Positions 52,864 to 61,345 of a DNA stretch of 64,000 bases are shown one piece after another (the first letter of the stretch is position 1; every line of letters starts with the position of its first letter). The translations under genes and the position numbers were made by a program. The DNA comes from Chloroflexota bacterium (GTDB lineage Bacteria; Chloroflexota; Anaerolineae; Anaerolineales; UBA11579), in the NCBI GenBank assembly GCA_013112575.1, contig JABFGG010000008.1, positions 62,001 to 126,000 of the forward strand. The letters run 5' to 3'. The notes beneath the pieces are model-generated. The model saw only the letters and a list, made by a program, of their open reading frames with translations, did not search any database and had not been told where the DNA came from.

Positions 52864-55287
52864 TCAGGATCGTGTACGAAAACCTCGTAAGCGCAGGCTG
52901 TTGCCAATTACGGAAATGTCACTGAACACCATCGCCACGGCTGCCAGCACCGGGGTCAAAAAACCAAGTGCAGCTGCTGGGATCAGGGTCACGTTATAAA
53001 AGAAAGCCCAGAAAAGGTTCTGTTTAATTGTGCGCAATGTACGTCGCGAGAGTTCTATCGCCCGCGGTACTCCCCGCAGATCACCACTGATCAGCACTAC
53101 AGGAGCGGCCGCCATCGCCACGTCGGTACCGGTACCAATAGCAATACCCACATCCGCCTGAGCCAGGGCAGGCGCATCGTTGATACCGTCACCTACCATA
53201 GCAACCACTTCGCCTGCTTCTTGCAATTTCTTTACTTCGGCAGCTTTGTCTCCAGGCAATACCTCCGCCAACACTTCATCAACACCAACTTCACTGGCAA
53301 TCGACTGGGCTGTGAGTGGATTATCCCCAGTCAGCATGACTACACGCAATCCAAGGTCGTGCAGGCTGCGAATAGCCTCTCGGCTATTATCCTTGACGGT
53401 ATCTGCCACCGCGATGACAGCTTCAACTTCATCATCTACGGCCACCAGCATGGCAGTCTTGCCTTCCGACTGTAATCTTTCTACGTCCATTTCTAAACCA
53501 TTCAAGGACATCTCAGCCGACTGCATCATACGCCGGTTGCCAACTTTGATCTGGTGGCCGGCCACTTCGGCCGAAACACCATGACCAACCTCAGCTTTGA
53601 AGCCCTCTGGCTGGCTCAAGGCAAGTTCCCGTTGTTTGGCCTCTGCCACGATGGCCTCACCCAATGGATGTTCACTGCCCTCTTCTACACTGGCTGCCAG
53701 TTGCAAAAGCATTTCTTCGCCTCCGGCAAAACCATTTAATACGATATCTGTCACTGCCGGTTGGCCGCGCGTGATAGTGCCAGTTTTGTCTAATACCACG
53801 GTCGTGATCTCACCAGCCCGTTCCAGCGCCTCGCTGGATTTCATCAGGATGCCTAGTTGAGCACCTTTGCCGCTGCCCACCATCACTGCAGTTGGTGTAG
53901 CCAGACCCATAGCACATGGGCAGGCGATCACTAACACCGCCACCATGTTGATTAATGCCCGGGTGAATGGAGCGAGCTCGGCACCAGCTGGTGCGATCCA
54001 GTACCAGCCTGCAAAAGTGATCAGTGCGATCACCACCACTGTCGGCACAAACACCTGGGAGATCCTATCCGCCAGTGCTTGAATCGGGGCTTTACTGCCC
54101 TGTGCATCTTCTACCAAACGGATGATCTGGGCTAATGCAGTTTCCCGACCCACTTTGGTCGCCTCAAACTTTAACCGGCCCAGTTTATTGATCGTTGCTC
54201 CGATCACATCATCCCCTGCCCCCTTTTCTACGGGCAGTGATTCCCCGGTCAGCATCGACTCGTCTACGGAAGAACGCCCGTCAACCACCACACCGTCCAC
54301 AGGGATCTTTTCACCAGGCCGCACGATGACAATATCACCAACCTCGACTTCTTCAATAGGGACTTCGGTCTCTTGCCCTTCCCGTTCTATACGCGCGGTT
54401 TTGGCGTGTAAGCCCATCAACTTCTTGATGGCTTCGCTTGTGCGCCCTTTGGCGTTGGCTTCCATCAGCTTGCCACCATGGATCAGTGTGATGATCATCG
54501 CGCTGGTCTCAAAATAGAGATGGCCTGGGAAAAAACCTAATAAGGCTGCTACGGAATAGAAATAAGCTGCCGAAGACCCCATAGCGATCAGCACATCCAT
54601 GTTTGTGTCGCCCCCCCGCAAAGCCTTATAACTGCTCGTATAGAATTGCCAGCCCACGTAGAACTGGACTGGTGTCGCCAAGAAGAAGAACAGCCAGTTC
54701 ATAAAAGGTGTATGGGCGATCGATGCCGGCAATAGACTAAAGTCCCGGCTCATGGACAGTATGAAAAGCGGCACAGTGAACACTAATGCGATCCACAGCA
54801 AAAGCCACTTATGGGCCAGTTCGGCCTCACGTGCCTCGCGTTCAGCATCCACCGTATCGCCGCCCAGTTCCAGTGCCTCAAAACCAACCTTTTTGGCTGC
54901 CCGACGAATTTCGACCTGGTTGATGATCGTTGGTACATATTTCACACGCGCCTTTTCACTGGCCACGCTCACCTGCGCTTCCAGCACACCGTCCAACTGG
55001 GACAGGGCGCTTTCCAAACGACGGGCATCGTTATCATCACTCATGTTCTGAATGATCAGGTCTGCCTCACCTACAGCCACTCCGTAACCGGCGCGTTCAA
55101 CCCGTGCCACCATATCTTGCAAGTCCGCTTTGGTAGAGTCATATTCGACCGCGGCGCGTTCTGTGGTCAGGTTAACGTTGGCAATCTCGACCCCATCCAC
55201 CTTTTTCAGGTTGCGCTCCACCGAGAACACACAGTTGGCGCAATCCATACCGGTAATTGGCAAGTTGATCTGTTTAGTATCACTCAT
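52864..55287 (-). CDS. copA: Copper-exporting P-type ATPase
   Basis: 807 residues. First HMA domain has the metal motif MDCANC (Cys16, Cys19). A second HMA-like domain (about 75-140) has lost both cysteines. Then come eight helices with the CPC transport site (Cys456, Cys458), the phosphorylated Asp500 in DKTGT, the TGE actuator loop ([12 protein letters not shown]), the HP motif ([13 protein letters not shown]) and [16 protein letters not shown]. It pumps Cu(I) out of the cell. It overlaps the DoxX gene by 8 bases and is the last gene of the CsoR-controlled operon. Confidence 0.97.
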   Translation of the reverse strand: MSDTKQINLPITGMDCANCVFSVERNLKKVDGVEIANVNLTTERAAVEYDSTKADLQDMVARVERAGYGVAVGEADLIIQNMSDDNDARRLESALSQLDGVLEAQVSVASEKARVKYVPTIINQVEIRRAAKKVGFEALELGGDTVDAEREAREAELAHKWLLLWIALVFTVPLFILSMSRDFSLLPASIAHTPFMNWLFFFLATPVQFYVGWQFYTSSYKALRGGDTNMDVLIAMGSSAAYFYSVAALLGFFPGHLYFETSAMIITLIHGGKLMEANAKGRTSEAIKKLMGLHAKTARIEREGQETEVPIEEVEVGDIVIVRPGEKIPVDGVVVDGRSSVDESMLTGESLPVEKGAGDDVIGATINKLGRLKFEATKVGRETALAQIIRLVEDAQGSKAPIQALADRISQVFVPTVVVIALITFAGWYWIAPAGAELAPFTRALINMVAVLVIACPCAMGLATPTAVMVGSGKGAQLGILMKSSEALERAGEITTVVLDKTGTITRGQPAVTDIVLNGFAGGEEMLLQLAASVEEGSEHPLGEAIVAEAKQRELALSQPEGFKAEVGHGVSAEVAGHQIKVGNRRMMQSAEMSLNGLEMDVERLQSEGKTAMLVAVDDEVEAVIAVADTVKDNSREAIRSLHDLGLRVVMLTGDNPLTAQSIASEVGVDEVLAEVLPGDKAAEVKKLQEAGEVVAMVGDGINDAPALAQADVGIAIGTGTDVAMAAAPVVLISGDLRGVPRAIELSRRTLRTIKQNLFWAFFYNVTLIPAAALGFLTPVLAAVAMVFSDISVIGNSLRLRGFRTRS

Positions 55288-55786
55288 CGTGTTCCTCTAT
55301 TGCCTTATTCATGGGTTCAACAACCATCTCTCCTCCCCGCACAGTCGCTCCCAGAATCATGCCCGCGCTGATCAATACCAGGTTCTTGATGATGTATTGA
55401 CCTTCAAGCGTTGGCGCATAAGGGATGAAAGTAAAGACTTCGTTGGGGAATATAAAAACTGGGGTGATCGTGCCCAACATCTGCAAGAAGAGCAACAAGA
55501 GCGTGAAACGCATAAACACACCCAGGATCAATCCCAGGCCAATCAAAGATTCCCACGTGGCCAGGATATAGATAGCCACATTGGGAGGGATCAGGCCAAA
55601 AGTAAGCACGTTGATCGTATTAGTAGCCAGTTCAACGGCTGGGCTCAGTCCTGGAAAGAACTTCAGGAAACCGAACCAGAAGAAAACCAGGCCCAGGCTG
55701 ATGCGCAATAAGACAATTCCATACCGCCCCATCGTCTTGGTCACGCGCACATCCACCCATTCAAACAAAGTCATCACAGCTTGCAT
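55280..55786 (-). CDS. DoxX/DUF417-like membrane protein
   Basis: 168 residues with four helices: [60 protein letters not shown] and a C-terminal helix before the basic tail. DoxX-family proteins are associated with membrane redox or oxidative stress responses, often next to metal genes. Its position between copZ and copA, overlapping copA by 8 bases, points to a role under copper stress. Confidence 0.85.
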   Translation of the reverse strand: MQAVMTLFEWVDVRVTKTMGRYGIVLLRISLGLVFFWFGFLKFFPGLSPAVELATNTINVLTFGLIPPNVAIYILATWESLIGLGLILGVFMRFTLLLLFLQMLGTITPVFIFPNEVFTFIPYAPTLEGQYIIKNLVLISAGMILGATVRGGEMVVEPMNKAIEEHDE

Positions 55787-55851
55787 TTTTAACTCAGGGT
55801 GCCAACTGAACTATTGGCACAATATGCTTCAGATCAAACCAATAATATGAA

Positions 55852-56058
55852 CTACTCAGCAACAGGATAATTGATCTCGGCCAGCACGGCCTTGATCTGC
55901 TGTTCCGTAGCGGGGTCGCCAAATGTGATCGTAGCTTCTTGTTTCTCCATGTCAGCTACCACTTCTTGTACGCCGGTGATATCGCTGACTTCCATTTGCA
56001 CGGTGTGTGTGCAGTGTCCACAGTGGATTGCAGGGATGGAATAAGTTACGGTGGTCAT
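55852..56058 (-). CDS. copZ: Copper chaperone CopZ (heavy-metal-associated domain)
   Basis: 68 residues, a single HMA ferredoxin-like fold with the metal motif IHCGHCTHTV (CxxC). It carries Cu(I) to CopA in the cytosol. The His pair next to the cysteines is unusual but seen in some CopZ proteins. It follows csoR by 20 bases in the copper operon. Confidence 0.95.
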   Translation of the reverse strand: MTTVTYSIPAIHCGHCTHTVQMEVSDITGVQEVVADMEKQEATITFGDPATEQQIKAVLAEINYPVAE

Positions 56059-56078
56059 GAGTTTTGCTCCTAATATGG

Positions 56079-56348
56079 TTAGTTTTTGGTAGCTTCTGCA
56101 TACACGTCCATTACTTCTTTTAGGACGCGTTCACGTTCGTTAGGGTCTTCACCACGCACTGCGGTGATCAGGCAGGAATTGAGATGTTCTTCCAACACGA
56201 TATTACTCACTTTGCTCAAGGCAGACTGAGCCGCCTGTATCTGATGAATGACGTCGATACAATATTCTTCATTCTCCAGCATTTTCTGAATGCCTCTTAT
56301 GTGCCCCTCGACAGTCTTTAATCGTTGTACTGCATCAGCATGATTCAT
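56079..56348 (-). CDS. csoR: CsoR-type copper-sensing repressor
   Basis: 89 residues from the ATG at 56348 with an AGGAG site 7 bases upstream. All-helical CsoR/RcnR fold: VEGHIRGIQKMLENEEYC, IHQIQAAQSALSKVSNIVLE, EHLNSCLITAV. The Cu(I) ligands Cys (EYC), His and Cys (EEHLNSC) fit the C-H-C pattern of CsoR. In the absence of copper it represses its own operon; the G-tract palindrome at 56362-56377 is its likely target. Confidence 0.95.
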   Translation of the reverse strand: MNHADAVQRLKTVEGHIRGIQKMLENEEYCIDVIHQIQAAQSALSKVSNIVLEEHLNSCLITAVRGEDPNERERVLKEVMDVYAEATKN

Positions 56349-56361
56349 AAACAACTCCTAG

Positions 56362-56377
56362 CCCCCCCCTAGGGGGG
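56362..56377. promoter_or_regulatory. CsoR operator
   Basis: CCCCCC-TA-GGGGGG palindrome within a longer C/G run, between the transcription start region and the csoR ribosome site. G/C-tract palindromes with an AT centre are the known CsoR target type. Confidence 0.85.
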
Positions 56378-56388
56378 TGGGCCTTAGT

Positions 56389-56417
56389 ATTGTACATTAT
56401 CGCACAAACTTTGTCAA
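56389..56417 (-). promoter_or_regulatory. Promoter of the copper operon
   Basis: Minus strand: consensus -35 TTGACA (56412-56417), 17-bp spacer, -10 TACAAT (56389-56394). The operator lies directly downstream, so CsoR would block transcription. Confidence 0.85.
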
Positions 56418-56472
56418 CTTTACTTCAAAGGGGAAACAGATCAGTCTTCAACACTTTTCCCCCGAATCAAAT

Positions 56473-56501
56473 GTAGGGGCGGGGTTTAACCCCGCCCCTA
56501 C
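56473..56501. repeat. REP-like extragenic palindrome
   Basis: GTAGGGGCGGGG, a TTTAA centre and the exact inverse: a 12-14-bp perfect stem of 29 bases in all. It sits in the gap between two minus-strand operons. This motif type is a widespread dispersed palindrome; no second copy was found in this window. Confidence 0.75.
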
Positions 56502-56541
56502 TACAAGTACAAAATCAATCTAAATCTCACAAACAAAAAAA

Positions 56542-56562
56542 CCCTGTCGTTAGATGACAGGG
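56542..56562 (-). terminator. Terminator of the selenoprotein operon
   Basis: CCCTGTC / GACAGGG stem with a 7-base loop, flanked by A7 and CT5. It lies 26 bases past the stop of the 56588 gene on the minus strand and would end that transcript. Confidence 0.85.
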
Positions 56563-56587
56563 CTTTTTAGATATTTACAACCGTCTA

Positions 56588-57250
56588 TTACTGAAAAAGT
56601 GCATCCTGGATAGCTTCCTCTAGGTCTTCCTCCGGCGGGTTTCCGATCCACTGCCAAAGAATATTCCCGTTTGCATCAAGCAAAACCAGATGTGGCTGAT
56701 AACGATAATTCAAAGCATTTTTAAATTCCGCAGAAGCTCCATCATCAACATCGATGTACGAGAACTGCATTTCCGAACCATACTTATTCTCAAGCCCGTG
56801 CACGACGGGCGCCAGTCTTTGGCAACTCGGTCACCAAAAAGCAAAGAATTCAACTAGCTGCACCTCGCCAGATGCCAGGCTCACCGAGCCTAGGGGAGTT
56901 GCCTTGAGATTAGAACTGCCATACTCAAACCCAAGTGCAGGTCGGTCACTGTTGACCTGAACCACAACTTCAGTTGGAGAAATCTCCGTTGGGCTTAGCC
57001 CATTATCCGCTGGGGCAGGCTCTTCTTCAACAGCATCTTGCTGGGCAAGCGTTTCCGTGGGAGCGATCACCACCGGGTCTTCAACAGGCCCCTGGGCAGT
57101 CAGCGTTGCTGCAGCTGCTTCCTGGACAATCTGCTGTTGTTGTGCCAACAGATCTTGTGGCACCTCAGTATAGACCAGGGTTTCCGCACTGCTACAGGCC
57201 GAGCCAAAAACCAAAAGTAGACCAAAAATCAATACCAAACGCGATTTCAT
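56588..57250 (-). CDS. Thioredoxin-like lipoprotein with in-frame UGA (selenocysteine), copy 1
   Basis: One 220-residue gene with an in-frame TGA at 56831-56833 (residue 140). A signal with lipobox LVFGSAC (Cys19) and a Glu/Pro/Thr-rich linker of about 80 residues lead to a thioredoxin fold: VQLVEFFAFW-U-PSCQRLAPVVHG, i.e. W-Sec-Pro-Ser-Cys143 in place of WCxxC. Similarity to thioredoxins continues without a frame change (MQFSYIDVDDG, RYQPHLVLLDANGN with the cis-Pro). It should act in thiol redox chemistry outside the membrane, where Sec would lower the redox potential or boost peroxide reactivity. Its twin lies 15 bases upstream in the same operon. Split gene predictions would make it look like two pseudogenes. 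Confidence 0.88.
56794..56810 (-). promoter_or_regulatory. SECIS-like hairpin, copy 1
   Basis: Starting 21 nt after the UGA at 56831-56833: 6-bp stem GCCCGT / ACGGGC with loop CGTGC. Identical at nucleotide level to the hairpin in the twin gene. Confidence 0.78.
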
Positions 57251-57265
57251 TTTATTTTTTGGCCT

Positions 57266-57871
57266 CTATCCGCCTCTGGATAAAACTTCGATAAGGGCAT
57301 CATCAACCCATTCCCCAGGAATCACACCAATCCACCGATATGGCTCCCCTTGTGGGTCGGTGAGGACTTCCCCATCCGGCCCCAAAATAACAATGAACGG
57401 ACGCCATTGGCGCGCATAACCTATCGCATTTTGGATTTCAGTTGTTCCAGGATCATCAATATTCAAGAAACTAAAGGGGACTACGCCTTCATACTTATCT
57501 TCGAGCCCGTGCACGACGGGCGCCATTTGTTGGCAGCGAGTTCACCAGAAGGCAAAGAATTCGAGCACCTGTATCTCACCAGATGCCAGGCTCACCGTAC
57601 CTGGGTCAGTCGCTATGAGGCTGTCGTCACCCAACTCAAAGCCCGGAGTGAAACCAGATGTCGCTTCTTCCGGCTGTTCTTCATCAGACGGCTCTCCTAC
57701 AGGCGCTTCATCAACCGTTTCTACCTCAGGCTGCTCTTCAATAGGTGCAGCTACTTCTGCCGGCTCCTCTTGCACAACAGGTTCGACTGCATTCGAGCCA
57801 CAAGCAGCTAACAGCAATAACATTACACTCAATACAGCTATGATTTCAATGGACCTGCGATTTCGCGACAC
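57266..57871 (-). CDS. Thioredoxin-like lipoprotein with in-frame UGA (selenocysteine), copy 2
   Basis: One 201-residue gene with an in-frame TGA at 57542-57544 (residue 110). The GTG start has an excellent AGGAGG site. Lipobox LLAAC (Cys24) and an acidic linker precede VLEFFAFW-U-TRCQQMAPVVHG, i.e. W-Sec-Thr-Arg-Cys113, then VVPFSFLNIDDPGTTEIQ and WRPFIVILGPDGE (cis-Pro region). The protein is a close paralogue of the 56588 gene, with the UGA in exactly the same place. It lies first in the operon, 130 bp from the divergent TlpA gene. Reading through the UGA as Sec is the only way to obtain a full thioredoxin fold. Confidence 0.88.
57505..57521 (-). promoter_or_regulatory. SECIS-like hairpin, copy 2
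   Basis: Starting 21 nt after the UGA at 57542-57544: the same 6-bp stem GCCCGT / ACGGGC and loop CGTGC as in copy 1, at the same offset. Confidence 0.78.
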
Positions 57872-57908
57872 AGAGTCCTCCTTTTATTTCACAAGACTTA
57901 TTAGCGGT

Positions 57909-57937
57909 ATCATATTAGCGATTAGAGCAGATGTCAA
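57909..57937 (-). promoter_or_regulatory. Promoter of the selenoprotein operon
   Basis: Minus strand: TTGACA (57932-57937), 17-bp spacer, TATGAT (57909-57914), a near-consensus promoter about 30 bases before the GTG start at 57871. Confidence 0.75.
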
Positions 57938-58046
57938 CGAGGCAGAGCGTAAACTTATTACTCTCTTATTAGACTGTAATAATCGTGTAATATCTCGGCC
58001 ATTGCCATCGTCAAAATGCTTTAGTCATGCAAATATTGGAGTATAC

Positions 58047-58607
58047 ATGCGTTTTTTTTCTTACGAAAGATTATCTCTAACCAGCATTATCATTCTGACA
58101 GCAGGGGCAGCCTGGATCGCTGTAACAGCAGCTTTTGCCGCCCCCACAACAGATGGCGAGATCCGTGCCCCGCAAAGTGGGTTTTCTGCCCCTGATTTCA
58201 CCTTGTTAACATCTGACGACGAAAGCATCACTCTTTCTGAGTTACGCGGGAAGGCTGTTCTGGTGAACCTATGGGCTAGCTGGTGCGGGCCTTGCCGTGC
58301 GGAAATGCCAGCCATGCAACGCATATATGAAGAATATGAGAACGATGGTTTTGTAGTTTTAGCAGTAAATGCCACGAACCAGGACAATGTCACCAATGCA
58401 TTGGCCTTTGTGCAGGAGCACCAACTCACCTTCCCAATATTGCTAGACGTAACCGGTGAAGTCTCCCAAATGTATCAACTACGGGCCCTCCCGAGCAGCT
58501 TTTTTATCCGCCCCGATGGGGTGATCGAAGAAGTGGTAATTGGTGGGCCAATGGCTGAGGCTCTTTTACGCGTGCGCGTTGAGCAGTTGCTGGAGGAAAC
58601 TAACTAA
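58047..58607 (+). CDS. TlpA-type exported thioredoxin
   Basis: 186 residues from the ATG at 58047, with a GGAG site 6 bases upstream; the frame is open further upstream over the antisense of the divergent gene, but that part has no family match. A signal or anchor helix (SLTSIIILTAGAAWIAVTAAF) is followed by a thioredoxin fold with the normal active site WCGPC (NLWASWCGPCRAEMPAMQ) and LRALPSSFFIRPDG. It reduces extracytoplasmic disulfides. Unlike its divergent neighbours, it keeps both cysteines. The lgt gene overlaps its stop by 1 base. Confidence 0.93.
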   Translation: MRFFSYERLSLTSIIILTAGAAWIAVTAAFAAPTTDGEIRAPQSGFSAPDFTLLTSDDESITLSELRGKAVLVNLWASWCGPCRAEMPAMQRIYEEYENDGFVVLAVNATNQDNVTNALAFVQEHQLTFPILLDVTGEVSQMYQLRALPSSFFIRPDGVIEEVVIGGPMAEALLRVRVEQLLEETN

Positions 58608-59341
58608 TGTTACCTATCCTTCAGGTTGGCCCCCTGGCCATTCAAACCCCCGGTCTGATCCTGCTTGCAGGTGTGTGGATCGGCTTATCTCTGGCTGAAC
58701 GGAACTCACAGCGTTATAAAATTATGCCAGACACACTCTACAATTTGGTATTTACCATGCTAGTTGCGGGGATTTTGGGCGCTCGATTGGCCTATGCGGC
58801 GCGTTTCCCTAATGCGTTCATTGAAAATCCACTGAGTCTCATATCTATAAATCCAGGTCTCTTAGATCCGTTTGGAGGGTTTTTAATTGCTGTCGTCGCC
58901 GGACTAATCTATGGGCAACGCAAAAATATGCTTTTATGGCCCACACTAGATGCCGTCACACCAGTAATAGGAATTATGCTCATCGCCATTCCGCTATCCA
59001 ATCTGGCATCCGGCCATGCCTTCGGCAGCCCTACAACCTTGCCCTGGGGCATTAGACTATGGGGAGCACAACGCCACCCGGTTCAAGTCTACGAAATGTT
59101 AGCCGCGGGAGCAGTATTGTGGTTGATGTGGCCGACACGCCAACCCAAGGAACAGCCATCCGGTTGGACATTTTTGCAATTCATTGTTTTAAGCACTGCC
59201 CTGCGCCTCTTCTTTGAAACCTTCCGGGGCGACAGCGAAGTTCTGGCAAATGGCATACGTTTTGCTCAATTGTCTGCCTGGGTCATACTCGCAATCGGAT
59301 TGTTTACAATGAATCGGATAAGCAGACAAATAAAAGACTAA
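58607..59341 (+). CDS. lgt: Prolipoprotein diacylglyceryl transferase
   Basis: 244 residues with six to seven helices. Family motifs: LVAGILGARLAYA, SGHAFGSPTTLPWG, the RHPVQVYEM loop and LRLFFETFRGD near the C-terminus. Lgt adds diacylglycerol to the lipobox Cys of prolipoproteins, including the thioredoxin-like lipoproteins next door. The usual H-x-G-R-x-G-N active region is diverged (NLASGHAFG), so catalytic function should be considered likely but not certain. Overlaps the TlpA stop by 1 base (TAATG). Confidence 0.87.
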   Translation: MLPILQVGPLAIQTPGLILLAGVWIGLSLAERNSQRYKIMPDTLYNLVFTMLVAGILGARLAYAARFPNAFIENPLSLISINPGLLDPFGGFLIAVVAGLIYGQRKNMLLWPTLDAVTPVIGIMLIAIPLSNLASGHAFGSPTTLPWGIRLWGAQRHPVQVYEMLAAGAVLWLMWPTRQPKEQPSGWTFLQFIVLSTALRLFFETFRGDSEVLANGIRFAQLSAWVILAIGLFTMNRISRQIKD

Positions 59342-59358
59342 GCCCTAAAAACTATCTC

Positions 59359-59709
59359 ATGGACAAAATCATTATCAAAGACCTACTGGCCCATGGCATC
59401 ATCGGGATCTATGAGCGGGAACGCGAAAAAGCCCAAAACATACTTATCAATTTGACCCTGTACACAGACCTAACAGATGCAGGGAAGTCAGACAATTATG
59501 AAGATAGTATCAATTACGCGGCGGTGGCAGATCGTGTAAAGAAGCACGCCGAAACGGCCCAACGCCTAACCGTTGAGGCATTAGCTCAGGATATCGTGGA
59601 TATATGCCTAAAGGATTTTGGGGCCGCGAAAGTCACGGTCCGCGTTGAAAAACCCAGTGCAATTGGTTATACACAATCGGTAGGCATTGAAATGGAGCGA
59701 AGTCGCTAA
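59359..59709 (+). CDS. folB: Dihydroneopterin aldolase
   Basis: 116 residues. Typical FolB sequence: IIIKDLLAHGIIGIYEREREK at the N-terminus, SINYAAVADRVKKHAE, and the C-terminal VTVRVEKPSAIGYTQSVGIE with the catalytic Lys in EKPSA. It converts dihydroneopterin to 6-hydroxymethyl-dihydropterin in folate synthesis. It follows lgt by 17 bases. folE lies nearby in the opposite direction, giving a partial folate cluster. Confidence 0.94.
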   Translation: MDKIIIKDLLAHGIIGIYEREREKAQNILINLTLYTDLTDAGKSDNYEDSINYAAVADRVKKHAETAQRLTVEALAQDIVDICLKDFGAAKVTVRVEKPSAIGYTQSVGIEMERSR

Positions 59710-59751
59710 AACTCTAAAGCTCATTGCCTCTGCTATAGCTAGGTCATTGAA

Positions 59752-59898
59752 TTAAATTGCAATAATTATGTTGCTAAAAACCTGACCTATTTGAGTGCCG
59801 AGCAGAGTTAAAATTATTAAAACAAGTAAAGCAATGAACACGAGCAATAAGGCGTACTCAACCAAGCCCTGCCCCCTATTCAGGTGGAGATAAAACAT
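59752..59898 (-). CDS. flp: Flp-type pilin subunit (short)
   Basis: 48 residues, missed by length-limited callers. It starts with an AAGGAG site 5 bases before the ATG and reads MFYLHLNRGQGLVEYALLL, then VFIALLVLIILTLLG. The Flp signature is clear: a prepilin cleavage site G-Q-G-L-V-E-Y-A-L, with the essential Glu five residues after cleavage, followed by one long hydrophobic helix. It would form the Tad pilus built by TadB/TadC at 62121-64000. The C-terminal TQIGQVFSNIIIAI is short, as in Flp pilins. Confidence 0.82.
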   Translation of the reverse strand: MFYLHLNRGQGLVEYALLLVFIALLVLIILTLLGTQIGQVFSNIIIAI

Positions 59899-60007
59899 AA
59901 AAACTCCTTAGGCGAAATAATAAAAAATAAACAATAACTCATTATAGGCCGCTGGAAGAGTTTTTAACTTACACCTCCCTTACAATTTTGTAAGTACCTC
60001 CTGTTAG

Positions 60008-60652
60008 TCATATCTTTAGTGAAGTTGAGCCGCGGGAAATACTATCAAGAAATTCCTGACGAGTAGCCAGATTATTGCGAAAGGCACCGATCATGGTTGA
60101 AGTGGTCATGCGTGCATCATGTTTTTTGACACCCCGCATCATAGAACACATATGCAAGCCCTCAACAACCACAGCCGCTCCTTGTGGATCCAAGATGTGA
60201 CACATGAAATCCGCAATTTGGCGAGTCATGCGTTCCTGAACCTGTAAACGACGGGCAAACATATCTACTATGCGGGGAATTTTCGATAAGCCGATCACCT
60301 TACCTTTGGGAATATAGGCCACATGGGCACGACCAATAAAAGGCAGCATATGATGTTCGCACAAACTGTAAAACTCAATATCACGAACCAGAACCATCTC
60401 ATCGTATTCCACATCAAAAATCGCATCATTAATCATCGCAACTGGGTCAGCGTAATAACCGGCCAGTAATTCTTCATACATGCGCGCAACGCGTTGTGGT
60501 GTATTTACTAAACCGTCACGTTGTGGATCTTCACCAACAGCTCCCAGGATCTTTGTAACAGCTTCAACGATACTCTCCTGATCTATTTCACCGGGGGGCA
60601 AAAGCTCTGCAGCTTCGTAAAACTGGTCATGGTTAGGAAGCGGATCATGCAT
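60008..60652 (-). CDS. folE: GTP cyclohydrolase I
   Basis: 214 residues from the ATG at about 60652 with a GGAG site; an in-frame TTG two codons earlier is less likely. Zinc ligands and catalytic residues lie in [20 protein letters not shown] and [30 protein letters not shown] is the conserved tunnel-fold helix. It makes dihydroneopterin triphosphate, the first step towards folate, feeding FolB encoded nearby. Divergence from the family is small. Confidence 0.96.
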   Translation of the reverse strand: MHDPLPNHDQFYEAAELLPPGEIDQESIVEAVTKILGAVGEDPQRDGLVNTPQRVARMYEELLAGYYADPVAMINDAIFDVEYDEMVLVRDIEFYSLCEHHMLPFIGRAHVAYIPKGKVIGLSKIPRIVDMFARRLQVQERMTRQIADFMCHILDPQGAAVVVEGLHMCSMMRGVKKHDARMTTSTMIGAFRNNLATRQEFLDSISRGSTSLKI

Positions 60653-60722
60653 TGTCAACTCCGAAATATACCTATATTATCTACAAAAGGGTGTCCGTAT
60701 ATACCTAAGCAGCGGCATAAAA

Positions 60723-61301
60723 TCAGCCGATTTCCGTTTCGATCAAGCCAAGGCTATCATCACGCCGACGATACAACACATTTATCGAATCACTATCGGG
60801 ATCATAGTAAATGAAGAAATCCTGATGCCCCAATAATTCCATTTGTTCAATAGCTTCTAATTCATTCATAGGCAGGAGGAGGAATTTCTTACGGCGTACA
60901 ACTTCTGGCAAACTCTCATCTTCTATTTGTTCAAGCTGATCCATCTCCATAGCATCTGCTGCCAGATCTGCTACCGAAGTCCCATCACCACGATTGCGAG
61001 CGCGTTTGCCTTTGAACCGTGAAATCCTGCGCTGGATCTTATCCACTGCAGAATCGAGAGCCGAGTAAATATCATCCGTGCGTTCTTCGGCACGGAGAAC
61101 AAATCTCTTGCCACGAATGGTGATCTGGGCGACCTGACGATCATTCGCATCGCGGGCATTTTTAGCATAGGTTAGGTCGACGCGAGCGACATCGATATCA
61201 CTGAGATAACGATCAAGCTTTGAAACTTTAGTAGTCACATAATCATTTAATCGATCATCTACAGACATATTCTGAGCATGAACTTCAACGTTTAGAGACA
61301 T
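60723..61301 (-). CDS. hpf: Ribosome hibernation-promoting factor, long form
   Basis: 192 residues. N-terminal S30AE domain (VEVHAQNMSVDDRLNDYVTT, then KLDRYLSDIDVARVDLTY) binds the ribosome; after a linker of about 40 residues, the C-terminal domain (RKKFLLLPMNELEAIEQMEL, then LGHQDFFIYYDPDSDSINVL, YRRRDDSLGLI) dimerises ribosomes into 100S particles. Long HPF is the form that suffices alone for hibernation. The ATG one codon upstream is also possible. It is encoded 44 bases downstream of comF, in the same direction. Confidence 0.95.
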   Translation of the reverse strand: MSLNVEVHAQNMSVDDRLNDYVTTKVSKLDRYLSDIDVARVDLTYAKNARDANDRQVAQITIRGKRFVLRAEERTDDIYSALDSAVDKIQRRISRFKGKRARNRGDGTSVADLAADAMEMDQLEQIEDESLPEVVRRKKFLLLPMNELEAIEQMELLGHQDFFIYYDPDSDSINVLYRRRDDSLGLIETEIG

Positions 61302-61345
61302 CAATTGACTCCTAGTGTGAATAAGAATTATGTTACCAAATAGAC

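Noticed and set aside
56831-57544. Two thioredoxin-like lipoproteins as pseudogenes cut by stop codons
   Set aside because: Both carry the stop at the same active-site position, both have intact downstream domains, and one follows a strong promoter and ribosome site. Selenocysteine is the simpler explanation.
57615-58046. Long N-terminal extension of the TlpA gene at 58047
   Set aside because: This stretch is antisense to the selenoprotein gene and has no family match; the start at 58047 has a proper ribosome site and signal helix.
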